Origin: Chitinibacter bivalviorum
Lineage (GTDB): Bacteria; Pseudomonadota; Gammaproteobacteria; Burkholderiales; Chitinibacteraceae
Assembly: GCF_013403565.1 (NCBI RefSeq)
Contig: NZ_CP058627.1
Coordinates: 744,001 to 808,000 of the forward strand
DNA: 64,000 nucleotides
Direction: 5' to 3'
Shown: in pieces, positions 55,338 to 64,000 of the stretch
Position numbering within the stretch: the stretch's first letter is position 1
Layout: each line of letters starts with the position of its first letter
Notes under the pieces: model-generated
The model's input: only the letters and a program-made list of their open reading frames with translations
What the model was told of the DNA's origin: nothing
Database searches by the model: none
Position numbers and translations under genes: made by a program

Positions 55338-56402
55338 ATGAAAGTATTGATTCTGCCCGGTGATGGCATTGGCCCTGAAATTGTTGCGCAAGCTAAAAAA
55401 GTGCTCGAAGTATTAAAAAACGACGGCCTAGCTTTAGAGTTGCAAGAAGCGCCATTGGGCGGTGCTGCATATGATCAATACGGCGCGCCGTATCCAGAAT
55501 TCACGCAAAAATTGGCCCGCGAAGCCGATGCGATTTTGCTGGGTGCAGTCGGTGGCCCGCAATATGACAAGCTCGATCGCCCATTGCGCCCAGAGCGCGG
55601 CCTGCTCGCGATTCGTAAAGATTTGAACCTGTTCGCTAATCTGCGCCCAGCGATTTTGTATCCAGAATTGGCGAACGCTTCGACGCTGAAGCCTGAAGTG
55701 GTATCGGGTCTGGACATCCTGATCGTGCGCGAATTGACTGGCGACATTTATTTCGGCCAGCCACGTGGCATCCGCGTCAACGAAGCGGGCGAGCGCGAAG
55801 GCTTTAACACCATGCTGTACGCTGAATCAGAAATCCGCCGTATCGGCCACGTGGCTTTCCAAGCCGCACAAAAACGCGGTAAAAAACTGTGTTCAGTGGA
55901 TAAGGCCAATGTGTTGGAAACGACTGAATTCTGGAAAGAGATCATGACTGATCTGGCGAAAGAATACCCAGACGTTGAATTGAGTCACATGCTGGTCGAT
56001 AACGCAGCGATGCAATTGGTCAAAGCACCAAAACAATTCGACGTAGTGGTAACGGGTAATATCTTTGGCGATATTCTGTCGGATGAAGCGTCCATGCTGA
56101 CGGGCTCAATCGGCATGTTGCCATCGGCTTCGCTCGACGCCAACAACAAAGGCTTGTACGAGCCAAGTCATGGTTCAGCACCAGACATCGCGGGCAAAGA
56201 CATTGCGAACCCATTAGCAACGATTTTGTCGGTGGCAATGATGCTGCGTTATACCTTCAATAACGAAGCGGCTGCGCAACGCGTGGAAAACGCAGTGAAA
56301 TCCGTCTTGGCGCAAGGTTTACGCACTGCTGATATCTACGAAGCAGGTACGACGAAAGTCACTTGCTCAGCGATGGGCGATGCGGTGGTTGCCGCACTGT
56401 AA
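55338..56402 (+). CDS. leuB: 3-isopropylmalate dehydrogenase
   Basis: A 354-residue NAD-dependent oxidative decarboxylase giving 2-oxoisocaproate. [19 protein letters not shown] opens the protein; [32 protein letters not shown], the catalytic [10 protein letters not shown] and the NAD loop [18 protein letters not shown] follow. The ATG at 55338 is the start; the open frame upstream lacks family sequence. It has its own promoter region between the nagB terminator and the start, and its own terminator. Together with leuC and leuD it covers three of the leucine steps. Confidence 0.97.
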   Translation: MKVLILPGDGIGPEIVAQAKKVLEVLKNDGLALELQEAPLGGAAYDQYGAPYPEFTQKLAREADAILLGAVGGPQYDKLDRPLRPERGLLAIRKDLNLFANLRPAILYPELANASTLKPEVVSGLDILIVRELTGDIYFGQPRGIRVNEAGEREGFNTMLYAESEIRRIGHVAFQAAQKRGKKLCSVDKANVLETTEFWKEIMTDLAKEYPDVELSHMLVDNAAMQLVKAPKQFDVVVTGNIFGDILSDEASMLTGSIGMLPSASLDANNKGLYEPSHGSAPDIAGKDIANPLATILSVAMMLRYTFNNEAAAQRVENAVKSVLAQGLRTADIYEAGTTKVTCSAMGDAVVAAL

Positions 56403-56426
56403 TGACCTCGATCGAATTGAGATTCA

Positions 56427-56457
56427 TAAAAAAAGAGCCGTAAAGGCTCTTTTTTTA
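56427..56457 (+). terminator. Intrinsic terminator after leuB
   Basis: AAAAAAAGAGCC-GTAAA-GGCTCTTTTTTT: seven or more pairs with long A and T arms, 25 bp past the leuB stop. It is symmetric and could also stop transcription from the other side. Confidence 0.9.
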
Positions 56458-56515
56458 TGTGCGCAAAATGCGCACTGCTATGATGAATAAAAATGATATA
56501 AAACGAGAGCTGATC

Positions 56516-57277
56516 ATGCGCATAAAATTGTTCGCTTCATTGCTTATCGGTGCCAGTGCCGCAAATGCTTTTGCCGAGCAAATTACACTGACTTTGCAAG
56601 AATATCCGCCCTATATGGGCGAGAAGTTAGCATATAAAGGGCTGCTGACTCGAGTGGTCGTCGCGGCGTTTGAACAGCAAAAAATCTCGGTTAAATTGGA
56701 GTCCGTTCCTAATAATCGGGCGATTGAAGGCGTTCGGCTGGGTTATTACGAGGGTGGCTTTGGTTGGGCGAAAAATCCCGAGCGTGAAAAAGACCTAGTG
56801 TATAGCGACCCAGTTTTATCATTACGGATGGTATTTTGCCTACAAAAAGGCCGTGTAATTGAATGGAAAAAATTGAATGATTTAGCGCCGTATAAAATCG
56901 GCGTAACGGCGGGGAATTTTTATTCGGACGATTTTGATAAATTAGTGAAATCAGGCGTATTAAAAACCGATGTGAGCAATAGCGACGTTGCTAACTTTAA
57001 AAAGCTTGGGGCTGGCTATATCGATGTGTTCCCAATTGACGCTGAAGTTGGCCCTTATGTGATGGCCAAAAACCTAAGTGCTGGTGAGCAAAATAAATTG
57101 ACCTGTCAAAATCAGGCCTATTGGAATGCACCATTGCATGTGGTGTTCGATCGTAAAAATCCCAAAGCCGAACGCTGGGCCAGCCAATTTAATGCTGGAT
57201 TACGCGCTTTGAGTGAGTCAGGTCAATTGCCGCGCCTGATTGAATCAACGCGACGCGAGATTAATCAGGCTAATTAG
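56516..57277 (+). CDS. Periplasmic solute-binding protein (PBPb family)
   Basis: A 253-residue secreted protein with signal peptide MRIKLFASLLIGASAANAFA. The mature part looks like a family 3 extracellular binding protein (amino-acid ABC type): LTLQEYPPYMGEKLAYKGLL, NRAIEGVRLGYYEGGFGWA, KIGVTAGNFYSDDF and YIDVFPIDAE. No ABC permease or ATPase genes are adjacent, so it may be an orphan binding protein or a stand-alone sensor-type domain. The ATG at 56516 has a GAGAG ribosome-binding site; the frame upstream runs into the leuB terminator. Confidence 0.82.
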   Translation: MRIKLFASLLIGASAANAFAEQITLTLQEYPPYMGEKLAYKGLLTRVVVAAFEQQKISVKLESVPNNRAIEGVRLGYYEGGFGWAKNPEREKDLVYSDPVLSLRMVFCLQKGRVIEWKKLNDLAPYKIGVTAGNFYSDDFDKLVKSGVLKTDVSNSDVANFKKLGAGYIDVFPIDAEVGPYVMAKNLSAGEQNKLTCQNQAYWNAPLHVVFDRKNPKAERWASQFNAGLRALSESGQLPRLIESTRREINQAN

Positions 57278-57384
57278 GTAAATCCTGCCCTCGTTTTATC
57301 GCGCGTTACCGAGTAAAATACGCGCTTCGCCGCCCCAGCGTTATGCTGTTGGCGGTTGTTTTTATTTATACCTGGAGTAAGTAT

Positions 57385-58320
57385 ATGTCTAAAGCTATTT
57401 CGGTTGCGCTCGTTGGTGCAGATACCCCTGCAGCTCAAACCGTGTTGGATGTATTGGGCGAAATGCTGACAGATAATCTGCTCGCGATTTCTGCGCTGTA
57501 TCCTTTAGCTGATGACGAAGAGGCAGGTACTGTTGAGCTGCGCGAGCATGTGTTGCCGATTATTGACGTAGAGCTTTTCGACTGGAAATCTGCAGATGCC
57601 GTTGTTTTTGTCGGCTCGCCTGAATTGGCGGCAAAATATGCCGCGGTGGCTGCTGAATGTAATGCTGCCGTGATCGATTTGACTGGCGCGACCCAAAGTA
57701 AAGTCGGCCAGCCAAAACCTGGGCAAGTCGTGAGCTTGCCGCATGTACTGACTTCGATGATTTCTGCTGCGCTGGCCGCATTTAAATCACTATCAACGCT
57801 GGATTTTGCCGCCGCGACTGCGATGGTATCGGTATCGGAAGATGGCAAATCAGCCATCGAAGCGCTGTCGATGCAAACCCGCCAGTTATTTGCGCAGCAA
57901 GAAGTTGAGTTAGCGGGCTACCCAAAACGCTTGGCGTTTAATCTGCTGCCCACTGCAAATCGAGGTGAAGAGGCGCGGATTCAGGGTGAATTGGCTGCGG
58001 CAGGGCACGCGGTGAATAGCTTAACCGTAAGCCGCGTGCCGGTCTTTTTTGGCCATGCGGTGAGTTTGGCGGTGCAATTTAATTCGGCACAAACATTGGA
58101 AGCAGTGAGCGCCGCGTTGAAAGACGCGCCTGCTTTGTATTTCTTGCAAGCAGAAGGCGCAGCCGGTATTGCGACGCCGCAAGATGCCATCGGTGGCGAT
58201 AAAATCTGGGCGAATCAATTGCAGTTGTCTAGCGATGGCCGCAGTGCGACGATTTGGTTGGTCGCTGATAATGCGCGTTTACCTGCGCGTGCTTTGGCTT
58301 TATTGTTGGCTTTGGTGTAA
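57385..58320 (+). CDS. Aspartate-semialdehyde dehydrogenase-like (Usg-1 type) protein
   Basis: A 311-residue protein related to aspartate-semialdehyde dehydrogenase: an N-terminal Rossmann segment (VALVGADTPAAQTVLDVL), DAVVFVGSPELAAKYA, and the C-terminal dimerisation half with VSRVPVFFGHAVSLAVQF. At the place of the catalytic Cys (usually within an NCS/NCT segment) this protein reads SLPHVLTS, so it is probably inactive as a dehydrogenase, like the USG-1 proteins found near leuB in Pseudomonas. Its function is unknown. A GGAG ribosome-binding site precedes the ATG at 57385. Confidence 0.8.
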   Translation: MSKAISVALVGADTPAAQTVLDVLGEMLTDNLLAISALYPLADDEEAGTVELREHVLPIIDVELFDWKSADAVVFVGSPELAAKYAAVAAECNAAVIDLTGATQSKVGQPKPGQVVSLPHVLTSMISAALAAFKSLSTLDFAAATAMVSVSEDGKSAIEALSMQTRQLFAQQEVELAGYPKRLAFNLLPTANRGEEARIQGELAAAGHAVNSLTVSRVPVFFGHAVSLAVQFNSAQTLEAVSAALKDAPALYFLQAEGAAGIATPQDAIGGDKIWANQLQLSSDGRSATIWLVADNARLPARALALLLALV

Positions 58321-58354
58321 GTGCTTTAATTGCCTCAGTATCGCTGTTGCCCAT

Positions 58355-58384
58355 TAAAAAAGCCCCGAATTTCGGGGCTTTTTT
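58355..58384. terminator. Bidirectional intrinsic terminator
   Basis: AAAAAAGCCCCGAA-TTTCGGGGCTTTTTT: eight strong pairs with A and T arms between the stop codons of the convergent Usg-like gene and rlmJ. Confidence 0.92.
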
Positions 58385-58388
58385 GTAT

Positions 58389-59249
58389 TTAAACGGTTTG
58401 AAACTCCAGGGTATATTTCGCTCCGCTATCAATACCAAGGTGTTTAACCAGATACGGCATGATACTTTCTAGTTGATTGGCCAGTGTCCACGGTGGGTTG
58501 ATCACAAACATCCCGCTGCCATGCATGCCAAAGCCATCTGGACTTGGGGTCTGGACGGTGAGCGCCACGTGTAGCCAGCTACCGTTCCATTTGGTGGCAG
58601 GCAGCTTTTTCAGCTTATCGAGCATTTGTTTGACTTCGACGCGCGATAATTGCGGATACCAAATCGCATACACGCCCGTCGGGAACCGCTCGAGCGCGAT
58701 TTTCATCGTATCGGCAACGCGAACGTAATCGTGTTTATCTTCGTACGGTGGATCGATCAGCATCAATGCGCGGCGTGGTGGCGGTGGCAGTACACCCTTG
58801 ATGCTGGCAAAGCCATCGGCGTGTACCACCTGAGCGCGTTTGCCCGCAGAAGCAAAATTATCGCTCAGGATTTTGGCATCGTTGGTGTGTAACTCAAACA
58901 AGCGCAATTTATCGTCAAAGCGTTGCAGAGCTTGCGCTACATAGGGCGAGCCGGGGTAGAATATCAGATGGTCTTGACCGGCATTCAGCGTTTTAACCAG
59001 CTCAATATAAGGTTTAAGTGCTTCGGGTAAATCGCTGCGCTGCCACAAACGGGCAATGCCGGTTTCAAACTCGGCATTTTTGGTCGCATAACCTTCAGTC
59101 AGCGAATACACCCCTGCGCCTGCATGCGTATCGATATACCACCACGGTTTTTCTTTTTGGTTGAGGTAGTCGAGTAGCAACACTTCAACAGCGTGTTTTA
59201 ACACGTCTGCGTGATTGCCGGCGTGAAAGGCGTGGCGGTAACTCAGCAT
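58389..59249 (-). CDS. rlmJ: 23S rRNA (adenine-2030 N6)-methyltransferase
   Basis: A 286-residue RlmJ. MLSYRHAFHAGNHADVLKHA at the N-terminus, the SAM-binding motif WYIDTHAGAGVYSLTEG, and motif IV IDPPYEDKHDY are all characteristic. It methylates A2030 in 23S rRNA. It has no signal peptide and is monocistronic, divergent from the GGDEF-EAL gene across 280 bp. Confidence 0.95.
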   Translation of the reverse strand: MLSYRHAFHAGNHADVLKHAVEVLLLDYLNQKEKPWWYIDTHAGAGVYSLTEGYATKNAEFETGIARLWQRSDLPEALKPYIELVKTLNAGQDHLIFYPGSPYVAQALQRFDDKLRLFELHTNDAKILSDNFASAGKRAQVVHADGFASIKGVLPPPPRRALMLIDPPYEDKHDYVRVADTMKIALERFPTGVYAIWYPQLSRVEVKQMLDKLKKLPATKWNGSWLHVALTVQTPSPDGFGMHGSGMFVINPPWTLANQLESIMPYLVKHLGIDSGAKYTLEFQTV

Positions 59250-59529
59250 GATTTGATCCTGAACTCAATGCGCTATTGTAACCGTAAACCCATCATTCAG
59301 AGCTGGCTTGTGAGCGCGTTGGCCTTCACCGATCAGGGGGAAGCGGTATCTCGCCGGCGTCGGACGTGAAATCAACTATGCTGTAAGTAATATGTCGTTT
59401 TTATTGCTGATGAGGGAATGATTTTGATATTACGCTGACTAAATTGGCTAGAGTATTGAGCGAATGGGCGCGATGGCGGCGCTCAATTTGATCCTTTCGC
59501 ATTCTCAAGTGATTGCAGCAAGGAGCACT

Positions 59530-61233
59530 ATGATTTGGTTGCTTGTCGGATTAACTGCATTTTGCCTTGTTTTGCTGGCGTATGCTTTTCATGCTCGTCG
59601 TCTGCGAGATCGTTATCAGGCTTTACTCGATAGCGTGCCTGACTTGGCTTGGGTGAAAGATGCGCAGGGGCGATTTGTCGTCGTTAATCAGGCATTTCGC
59701 GATATTTGGCAGATCAAAGATCCCCACGAGTTACTCGGAAAGGACGATTTTTATCTATCGCCGCCGAATCTAGCCGCGGAATATCAGGCTGATGATCTCA
59801 AAGTCATCCGCACTGGGGTTGCGATCCGCAGTGAAAACCCTTTTGATCATGCCATTGATGGTCAACGCTGGATGGAGTTGATCAAAGTGCCCGTGTATGA
59901 GGGCAAAACCATCATTGGCACCGCCGGGATCGCGCGCGATATCAGTGAGCGCAAGCAAGCGCAGGAACAATTGGAATGGCTGGCTTGGCATGATCCACTC
60001 ACTCAGCTGCTCAATCGCAGTTATTTGGAGCGACAACTGTCGATCTGGATCGACAGTGGCTTATCGTTTAGCTTATGGCTGATCGATTTGGATCATTTCA
60101 AACGAATTAATGACGCGCTAGGGCATGGCGCGGGTGATGCGGCCTTGCTGCAAGTGGCCAAACGTTTGCAGACCTTGAGTGATCAGGTATTTCGGCTGGG
60201 TGGGGATGAATTTGTGGTCCTGGCGCCATTGCAAGACATTGAGCGTATTGATGATTTACTGCATACGATCTTAAACCAAACCATCCAAATTGAAGACCTC
60301 GATTTTCAATTGGGCTTCACCGCTGGTCGAGTGCAGTTTCCTGAAGATGGTCAAACTGCCAGCCAATTGCTGAAACACGCTGATATTGCGCTCTATCGCG
60401 GTAAATCGGCGGGGCGCGGCGTCGTGAGTGTTTTTGCCAGTGCAATGGCCAAACACGCTGTGTTGCAGCTTGAGCTAGAGCGTGAGCTACGCCAGGCCTT
60501 GTTACTGAATGAGTTTCGGCTGGTTTATCAGCCACAAATTCGCCTCGCGGATAACCGCCTGATTGGCTATGAAGCGTTAATCCGTTGGAATCAGGCGCAG
60601 CGCGGTGAGGTTAGCCCAGTTGATTTCATTCCGTTTGCCGAGCAAACGGGGATCATTGCCAGTATTGGCGATTGGGCGCTTGATGAAGCGATCCGTCAGC
60701 TAGAAAGCTGGGCACAGGCAGGGCTAGCCGTGGTGCCAATTGCGGTCAATGTGTCGGCCTTGCAATTGGCAAATTTGGGCTTTGCTGATTCAGTGATTGC
60801 GCGCATCAAGCGTTTGCCGGTGTTTTTGCAGTGTCTGATCCAGCTAGAATTGACCGAATCAACCCTGATGCAAGCGCCTTCCATCCAGAGCATCCGCCAA
60901 TTAACGCAAGCGGATATTGCGGTACATATGGATGACTTTGGCACGGGTTATTCCAATTTGGCCATGCTGTCACGCATGTCGCTGTCTAAATTAAAATTTG
61001 ACCGCAGCTTGATTCAGAATATTCCGGATAACCACGCCCATCAGCAGGTTTGCCGTGCATTACTCGATTTGGCACATGCCTTGCAATTAGAGGTCGTCGC
61101 CGAAGGGGTGGAAACGCAAGCCGAAGCCTTGTGGCTGGCTGAGCAAGGCGTACAGTATGCGCAAGGGTATTGGTTTAGCCGACCGCTCGAAAAAGAGCTG
61201 GCAGCAAGATACATGGATGGGGTAACTGAGTGA
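59530..61233 (+). CDS. PAS-GGDEF-EAL cyclic di-GMP signalling protein
   Basis: A 567-residue protein with one N-terminal membrane helix (MIWLLVGLTAFCLVLLAYAF), a PAS domain (YQALLDSVPDLAWVKDAQGR), a GGDEF diguanylate cyclase domain (HDPLTQLLNRSYLERQL and an intact LGGDEFVVL), and an EAL phosphodiesterase domain (YEALIRW, QLELTES, MDDFGTGYSNLAML, VVAEGVET). Both output motifs appear intact, so either or both activities are possible. The ATG at 59530 has an ideal AAGGAG ribosome-binding site, so I prefer it to the ATG at 59464. The protein could set the cyclic di-GMP level read by the YcgR-like protein. Confidence 0.94.
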   Translation: MIWLLVGLTAFCLVLLAYAFHARRLRDRYQALLDSVPDLAWVKDAQGRFVVVNQAFRDIWQIKDPHELLGKDDFYLSPPNLAAEYQADDLKVIRTGVAIRSENPFDHAIDGQRWMELIKVPVYEGKTIIGTAGIARDISERKQAQEQLEWLAWHDPLTQLLNRSYLERQLSIWIDSGLSFSLWLIDLDHFKRINDALGHGAGDAALLQVAKRLQTLSDQVFRLGGDEFVVLAPLQDIERIDDLLHTILNQTIQIEDLDFQLGFTAGRVQFPEDGQTASQLLKHADIALYRGKSAGRGVVSVFASAMAKHAVLQLELERELRQALLLNEFRLVYQPQIRLADNRLIGYEALIRWNQAQRGEVSPVDFIPFAEQTGIIASIGDWALDEAIRQLESWAQAGLAVVPIAVNVSALQLANLGFADSVIARIKRLPVFLQCLIQLELTESTLMQAPSIQSIRQLTQADIAVHMDDFGTGYSNLAMLSRMSLSKLKFDRSLIQNIPDNHAHQQVCRALLDLAHALQLEVVAEGVETQAEALWLAEQGVQYAQGYWFSRPLEKELAARYMDGVTE

Positions 61234-61271
61234 AATCTTTTTAAATAGAGATCTTGCTTGGTATACCCCAT

Positions 61272-61679
61272 TTAGGATTTGAAGCGCAATAATTCACTGG
61301 CCGATGCTCGCTCGCCAAAACAACGTACACAAAAATATACCCAATAAGCCAGCAGCCGGTTCATGCCATCAGCCAAACACACGCGCAACAAAATCTGATC
61401 GGCCGCATGTCGATATTGTTTCGCATCCAGATGTGCTTCACGCATTAGCTGGTACAGCGCATCGTGAATTAATGAGGCCCGCATAATGCTTGGGAAATCA
61501 GGCATTGGCCCGCTAGCGCCATCCCAGGCATAACGCTGGGCAATACTGAGCTTGCCTTGTTCAGTCAGGGTGATGAATTGACATTGGATGGTCCGCGCCA
61601 ACTGCCAGCCTGTATCAAAGACTAAATTTGACTCCAGAATGTATTTGTAATTCCGGCGTTTTTTATACCAAATCGTCAT
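61272..61679 (-). CDS. DUF1353 domain protein
   Basis: A 135-residue protein with the DUF1353 signature: ITLTEQGKLSIAQRYAWDGASGP followed by FPSIMRASLIHDALYQLMRE, which contains conserved His and acidic residues. DUF1353 proteins are often encoded by phages or near them, and their activity is unknown. It starts two bases after the SLATT-like gene stop, so the two are clearly one operon. No phage structural or integration gene is nearby. Confidence 0.85.
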   Translation of the reverse strand: MTIWYKKRRNYKYILESNLVFDTGWQLARTIQCQFITLTEQGKLSIAQRYAWDGASGPMPDFPSIMRASLIHDALYQLMREAHLDAKQYRHAADQILLRVCLADGMNRLLAYWVYFCVRCFGERASASELLRFKS

Positions 61680-61681
61680 GC

Positions 61682-62161
61682 TTATGTCGCGTTGCGTTCA
61701 GCGATTGCGTCATACCAGTAATTGATATTGCTTTCGGTGATGGCTTGATAATCATTGATAATGCTTTGCAGAATGTTCTCTTCAATAGCCTGCAAATCGG
61801 CGGTGAGATAAATCAATCGATCACGCAGGGCTTTAAGGCGTAAGTGGATCGCGTTATTGCGCATCCAGTATTCTTCAATATTCAAAAAACTGGCAATGCC
61901 GCCCAATAACGTGATCAATGCCCCCAACACCAAGGCAATATTTTTGGCATAGGGTTGCAGGCCAGCGGCATCTAGCCCCAGCACGATCGTGCTAATCGTG
62001 GCCAAAATCAGCATGCTGAATTTGAAAAAATAAGTACTGCGTTTCAGCCGCCGACTTTTTCGCTCGCAATATTGCTGGAATTTAATCATTTTACTGAGCA
62101 AAAACCGCACATTCATATTTGGATGCTGCTGCAAAATTTGCGCAATGATTTCGTTGTCCAT
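61682..62161 (-). CDS. SLATT/DUF4231-like two-transmembrane protein
   Basis: A 159-residue protein with a short N-terminal helical segment, two closely spaced membrane helices (about 47-66 and 73-94) and a C-terminal helical region (YWMRNNAIHLRLKALRDRLIYLTADLQAI). This is the layout of SLATT domains, which in other bacteria are proposed pore-forming effectors beside nucleotide second-messenger enzymes. No SMODS, CD-NTase, SLOG or similar partner is encoded here; instead a DUF1353 protein is coupled to it. The assignment is from topology and pattern only. Confidence 0.6.
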   Translation of the reverse strand: MDNEIIAQILQQHPNMNVRFLLSKMIKFQQYCERKSRRLKRSTYFFKFSMLILATISTIVLGLDAAGLQPYAKNIALVLGALITLLGGIASFLNIEEYWMRNNAIHLRLKALRDRLIYLTADLQAIEENILQSIINDYQAITESNINYWYDAIAERNAT

Positions 62162-62273
62162 GACGAATTTGATCTAGGGAAAACGGCATCATACCAGCCT
62201 TGTTTGGCGATGGACGGTAACAACTGGCGTGCGTATCATGCTTGCAACGTGTCAGCTTTATTTGGATTTTGCA

Positions 62274-64000
62274 GTGAATTTCATTCTACGAACAATCTTT
62301 TTTGTTTTCCTGTCTAGTCAACTGTTCGGTGTTGAACACCAGTTTGAAAAACCGGCAATGATTTCGCCGCAAGTTCGGCATGGTGAGTTAAGCAATGGCT
62401 TGCGATATCTGATTAAAGCCAACAAAGAGCCGAGTGATCAAGTCGAGCTTAGATTGCTGGTGAATGTCGGCTCGATCAATGAAACTGACGAGGAATTAGG
62501 CTATGCCCATTTGCTCGAACATATGGCATTCCGTGGTACTCGCCAGTTTTCTGTGAACCAGATTAAAAACCTGATCGAGTTACAAGGTGCCCGTTTGGGG
62601 AACGACACCAATGCATTTACTTTCCATGAATACACGCGCTATGAACTTGGCCTTCATTCTGGGCAAGTAAAAGATGGCTTGCGCTTGCTGGCTGATTGGG
62701 CAGGCGGGCAAATTGCGTTGGACGCTGAAAACTTGTCGATTGAAAAGAAAATTGTTTTGGCTGAAGGACTGCAACGCAGCGAAAGCCAGACGTATTGGCA
62801 ATCTGTTTATGATGTGATTTTGCCCGACTCGGTTTATGCAAAACGGATGCCAATCGGTAAGAAGGCAAACATTGACCGCGCTAATCCTGATCAATTGCGA
62901 CGTTTTTATCTTCGGGAATATCAAGCTCAAAGGATGACGGTGATGGTTGTGGGTGACGTAGAGCCACAGCAAGTTGAACAACTAATCCAAGACTACTTTA
63001 GCTCTGTTTCCAAGGGGGATAAGCCCCGTGAGCAAACTATAACCGTTTCATCCAAACCATTGCGCGAGTATGTGAATCGGGATATGTCAATTGCCCAGTC
63101 TACCTTGCGCTGGTCATGGCGCGTAGGTCAGATTGACCAAAATAATGCTGATTCCTTGGTCAAAGATTACCAAGATGAAGTGCTCATCAATTTATTGCGT
63201 CAGCGGTTGAATGCAAAATCACGCACGGTAGGTAGCGTGCTGCAAGCGGTTTCAGCAGATCAAGAAACTGGTTTTAATTGGCCTACGCGAGATATTGAAA
63301 TTCTTTTTCAGGTGGAAGTGAAAGACAATCAGCTCAAAGATGGACTGCGCGAGCTATACCGCGAGTTTGTCCGCGCTGAGCGTTTTGGCTTTTCCGACGG
63401 TGAAATTGCTATGGCGATTGACTCCAACAATAAAGGGAGATCAAAAGTACTGAGTAATCGGCAGTGGATCGGCAGGATGCTAGCTCATGTGCGCCATGGT
63501 TATTATCTTAATACTCCGCAGGAATCGATGTCGCGGCGAGCGATTTACAGCAAAAGCATCAACAGTAGTGTGCTTCAAAAACGGATGGGTGAGTTGCTAA
63601 ATGCTCCAGATCAGGTGGTGTATGTTCTTCAACCTTATAATTTATATAGCTTAACACCATATACCCTTTCTTCTTTGAGCTCCATGATTGAGGAGATTAA
63701 AGCCGAGCCATTGACGCCGACAGTGATCAATCAAACAACATCTCTGGTGATGGCTAAACTTGATCGGCAGCCAATTGCTAAGCAGCAAAAAGACTTAGCC
63801 ACGGGCGGTATAATTTATACCCTTAGTAATGGCCTGCAGATTTTAGTGGTGCCGCCGCAATCCGCGAGTGAAAAGATTGCTTTAATTGCGTCTTCACCGC
63901 TAGGGATGATTAATTTAAGCGATAAAAGATACTTACCTGCAGCTCGGATATTGCCAGGTTATGCGGTACGCGCAGGTATGGGCGACAGCAACGGCAGCGA
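62274..64000 (+). CDS. M16 (insulinase/PqqL-like) zinc peptidase, 3'-truncated
   Basis: The open frame runs from a GTG at 62274 to the window end (575 codons visible), so the gene continues outside. The product begins with a signal peptide (MNFILRTIFFVFLSSQLFG) and has the inverted zinc motif HLLEH in LGYAHLLEHMAFRGTRQF, with the third ligand probably in KIVLAEGLQRSESQ. Start region HGELSNGLRYLIKAN resembles PqqL-type periplasmic M16 proteases of about 900 residues. A second M16 unit appears to start near residue 515 (GGIIYTLSNGLQILVVPP). No ATG precedes the signal-like segment, so GTG is used. Confidence 0.88.
   Translation, partial: MNFILRTIFFVFLSSQLFGVEHQFEKPAMISPQVRHGELSNGLRYLIKANKEPSDQVELRLLVNVGSINETDEELGYAHLLEHMAFRGTRQFSVNQIKNLIELQGARLGNDTNAFTFHEYTRYELGLHSGQVKDGLRLLADWAGGQIALDAENLSIEKKIVLAEGLQRSESQTYWQSVYDVILPDSVYAKRMPIGKKANIDRANPDQLRRFYLREYQAQRMTVMVVGDVEPQQVEQLIQDYFSSVSKGDKPREQTITVSSKPLREYVNRDMSIAQSTLRWSWRVGQIDQNNADSLVKDYQDEVLINLLRQRLNAKSRTVGSVLQAVSADQETGFNWPTRDIEILFQVEVKDNQLKDGLRELYREFVRAERFGFSDGEIAMAIDSNNKGRSKVLSNRQWIGRMLAHVRHGYYLNTPQESMSRRAIYSKSINSSVLQKRMGELLNAPDQVVYVLQPYNLYSLTPYTLSSLSSMIEEIKAEPLTPTVINQTTSLVMAKLDRQPIAKQQKDLATGGIIYTLSNGLQILVVPPQSASEKIALIASSPLGMINLSDKRYLPAARILPGYAVRAGMGDSNGS

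Overview
The window is a dense, moderate-GC chromosomal segment from a Gram-negative, flagellated, heterotrophic bacterium. Gene content (SecD/SecF/YajC, LeuC-entericidin-LeuD, PhaM-like protein, two-domain MaeB, FKBP, FliC/FlaG/FliD/FliS/FliT set with a sigma-28 promoter) points to a betaproteobacterium. A member of the Neisseriales close to the chitin-using Chitinibacteraceae is my best inference, but taxonomy cannot be proven from this sequence alone.

Layout. 1-3.2 kb: end of a DUF1415 gene, an NlpD-like lipoprotein, a small membrane protein, an FKBP isomerase, an AT-rich insert with two orphan membrane proteins, then folA. 3.3-8.8 kb (minus strand): mltA, a PhaM-like gene, maeB, a DinB-fold gene and trpS. 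trpS is preceded by an apparently complete ribosome-mediated attenuator: an 18-codon leader peptide with tandem Trp codons, mutually exclusive hairpins and an intrinsic terminator. 9.1-15.2 kb: a translationally coupled nucleotide-sugar operon (CDP-glucose synthesis and dehydration, C-methylation, epimerisation, transamination, acetylation). It converges on a large TPR/O-GlcNAc-transferase-like gene (15.2-17.4 kb). That gene is divergent from flagellin, which has a near-consensus FliA promoter, and is followed by flaG-fliD-fliS-fliT, a DUF2802 gene, a FliK-like gene and an FlhB-like gene (17.6-24.3 kb). This arrangement reads as a flagellin-modification island.

24.3-36.4 kb: an MFS carrier; on the minus strand dedA-bioC-bioD-sco-ycgR, yajC-secD-secF, and a moxR/DUF58/transglutaminase operon. 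36.5-43.1 kb: a deacetylase-family gene, a NlpC/P60 lipoprotein, then arginine succinyltransferase-pathway genes astA-astD-astB and a separately placed astE (no astC seen). 43.2-50.6 kb: a second NlpC/P60 protein with a Lys/Ser/Ala-rich tail, ubiB, a deoxyinosine-glycosylase-like gene, a chemoreceptor, a TerB-like protein, a thioesterase, a stress protein and a radical SAM protein. 50.6-58.3 kb: a small HTH regulator, a secreted barnase-type RNase with its barstar, leuC-entericidin-leuD, nagB, leuB, a periplasmic binding protein and an Asd/Usg-like protein. 58.4-64 kb: rlmJ, a PAS-GGDEF-EAL protein, a DUF1353 plus SLATT-like pair, and the 5' part of an M16 peptidase running off the end.

How the genes cooperate: leuC, leuD and leuB supply three leucine enzymes. 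The ast genes degrade arginine to glutamate and succinate. NagB feeds amino-sugar carbon into glycolysis and MaeB handles malate. YcgR and the GGDEF-EAL protein link cyclic di-GMP to the flagellum encoded nearby. No rRNA, tRNA, CRISPR array, insertion sequence or prophage was recognised.
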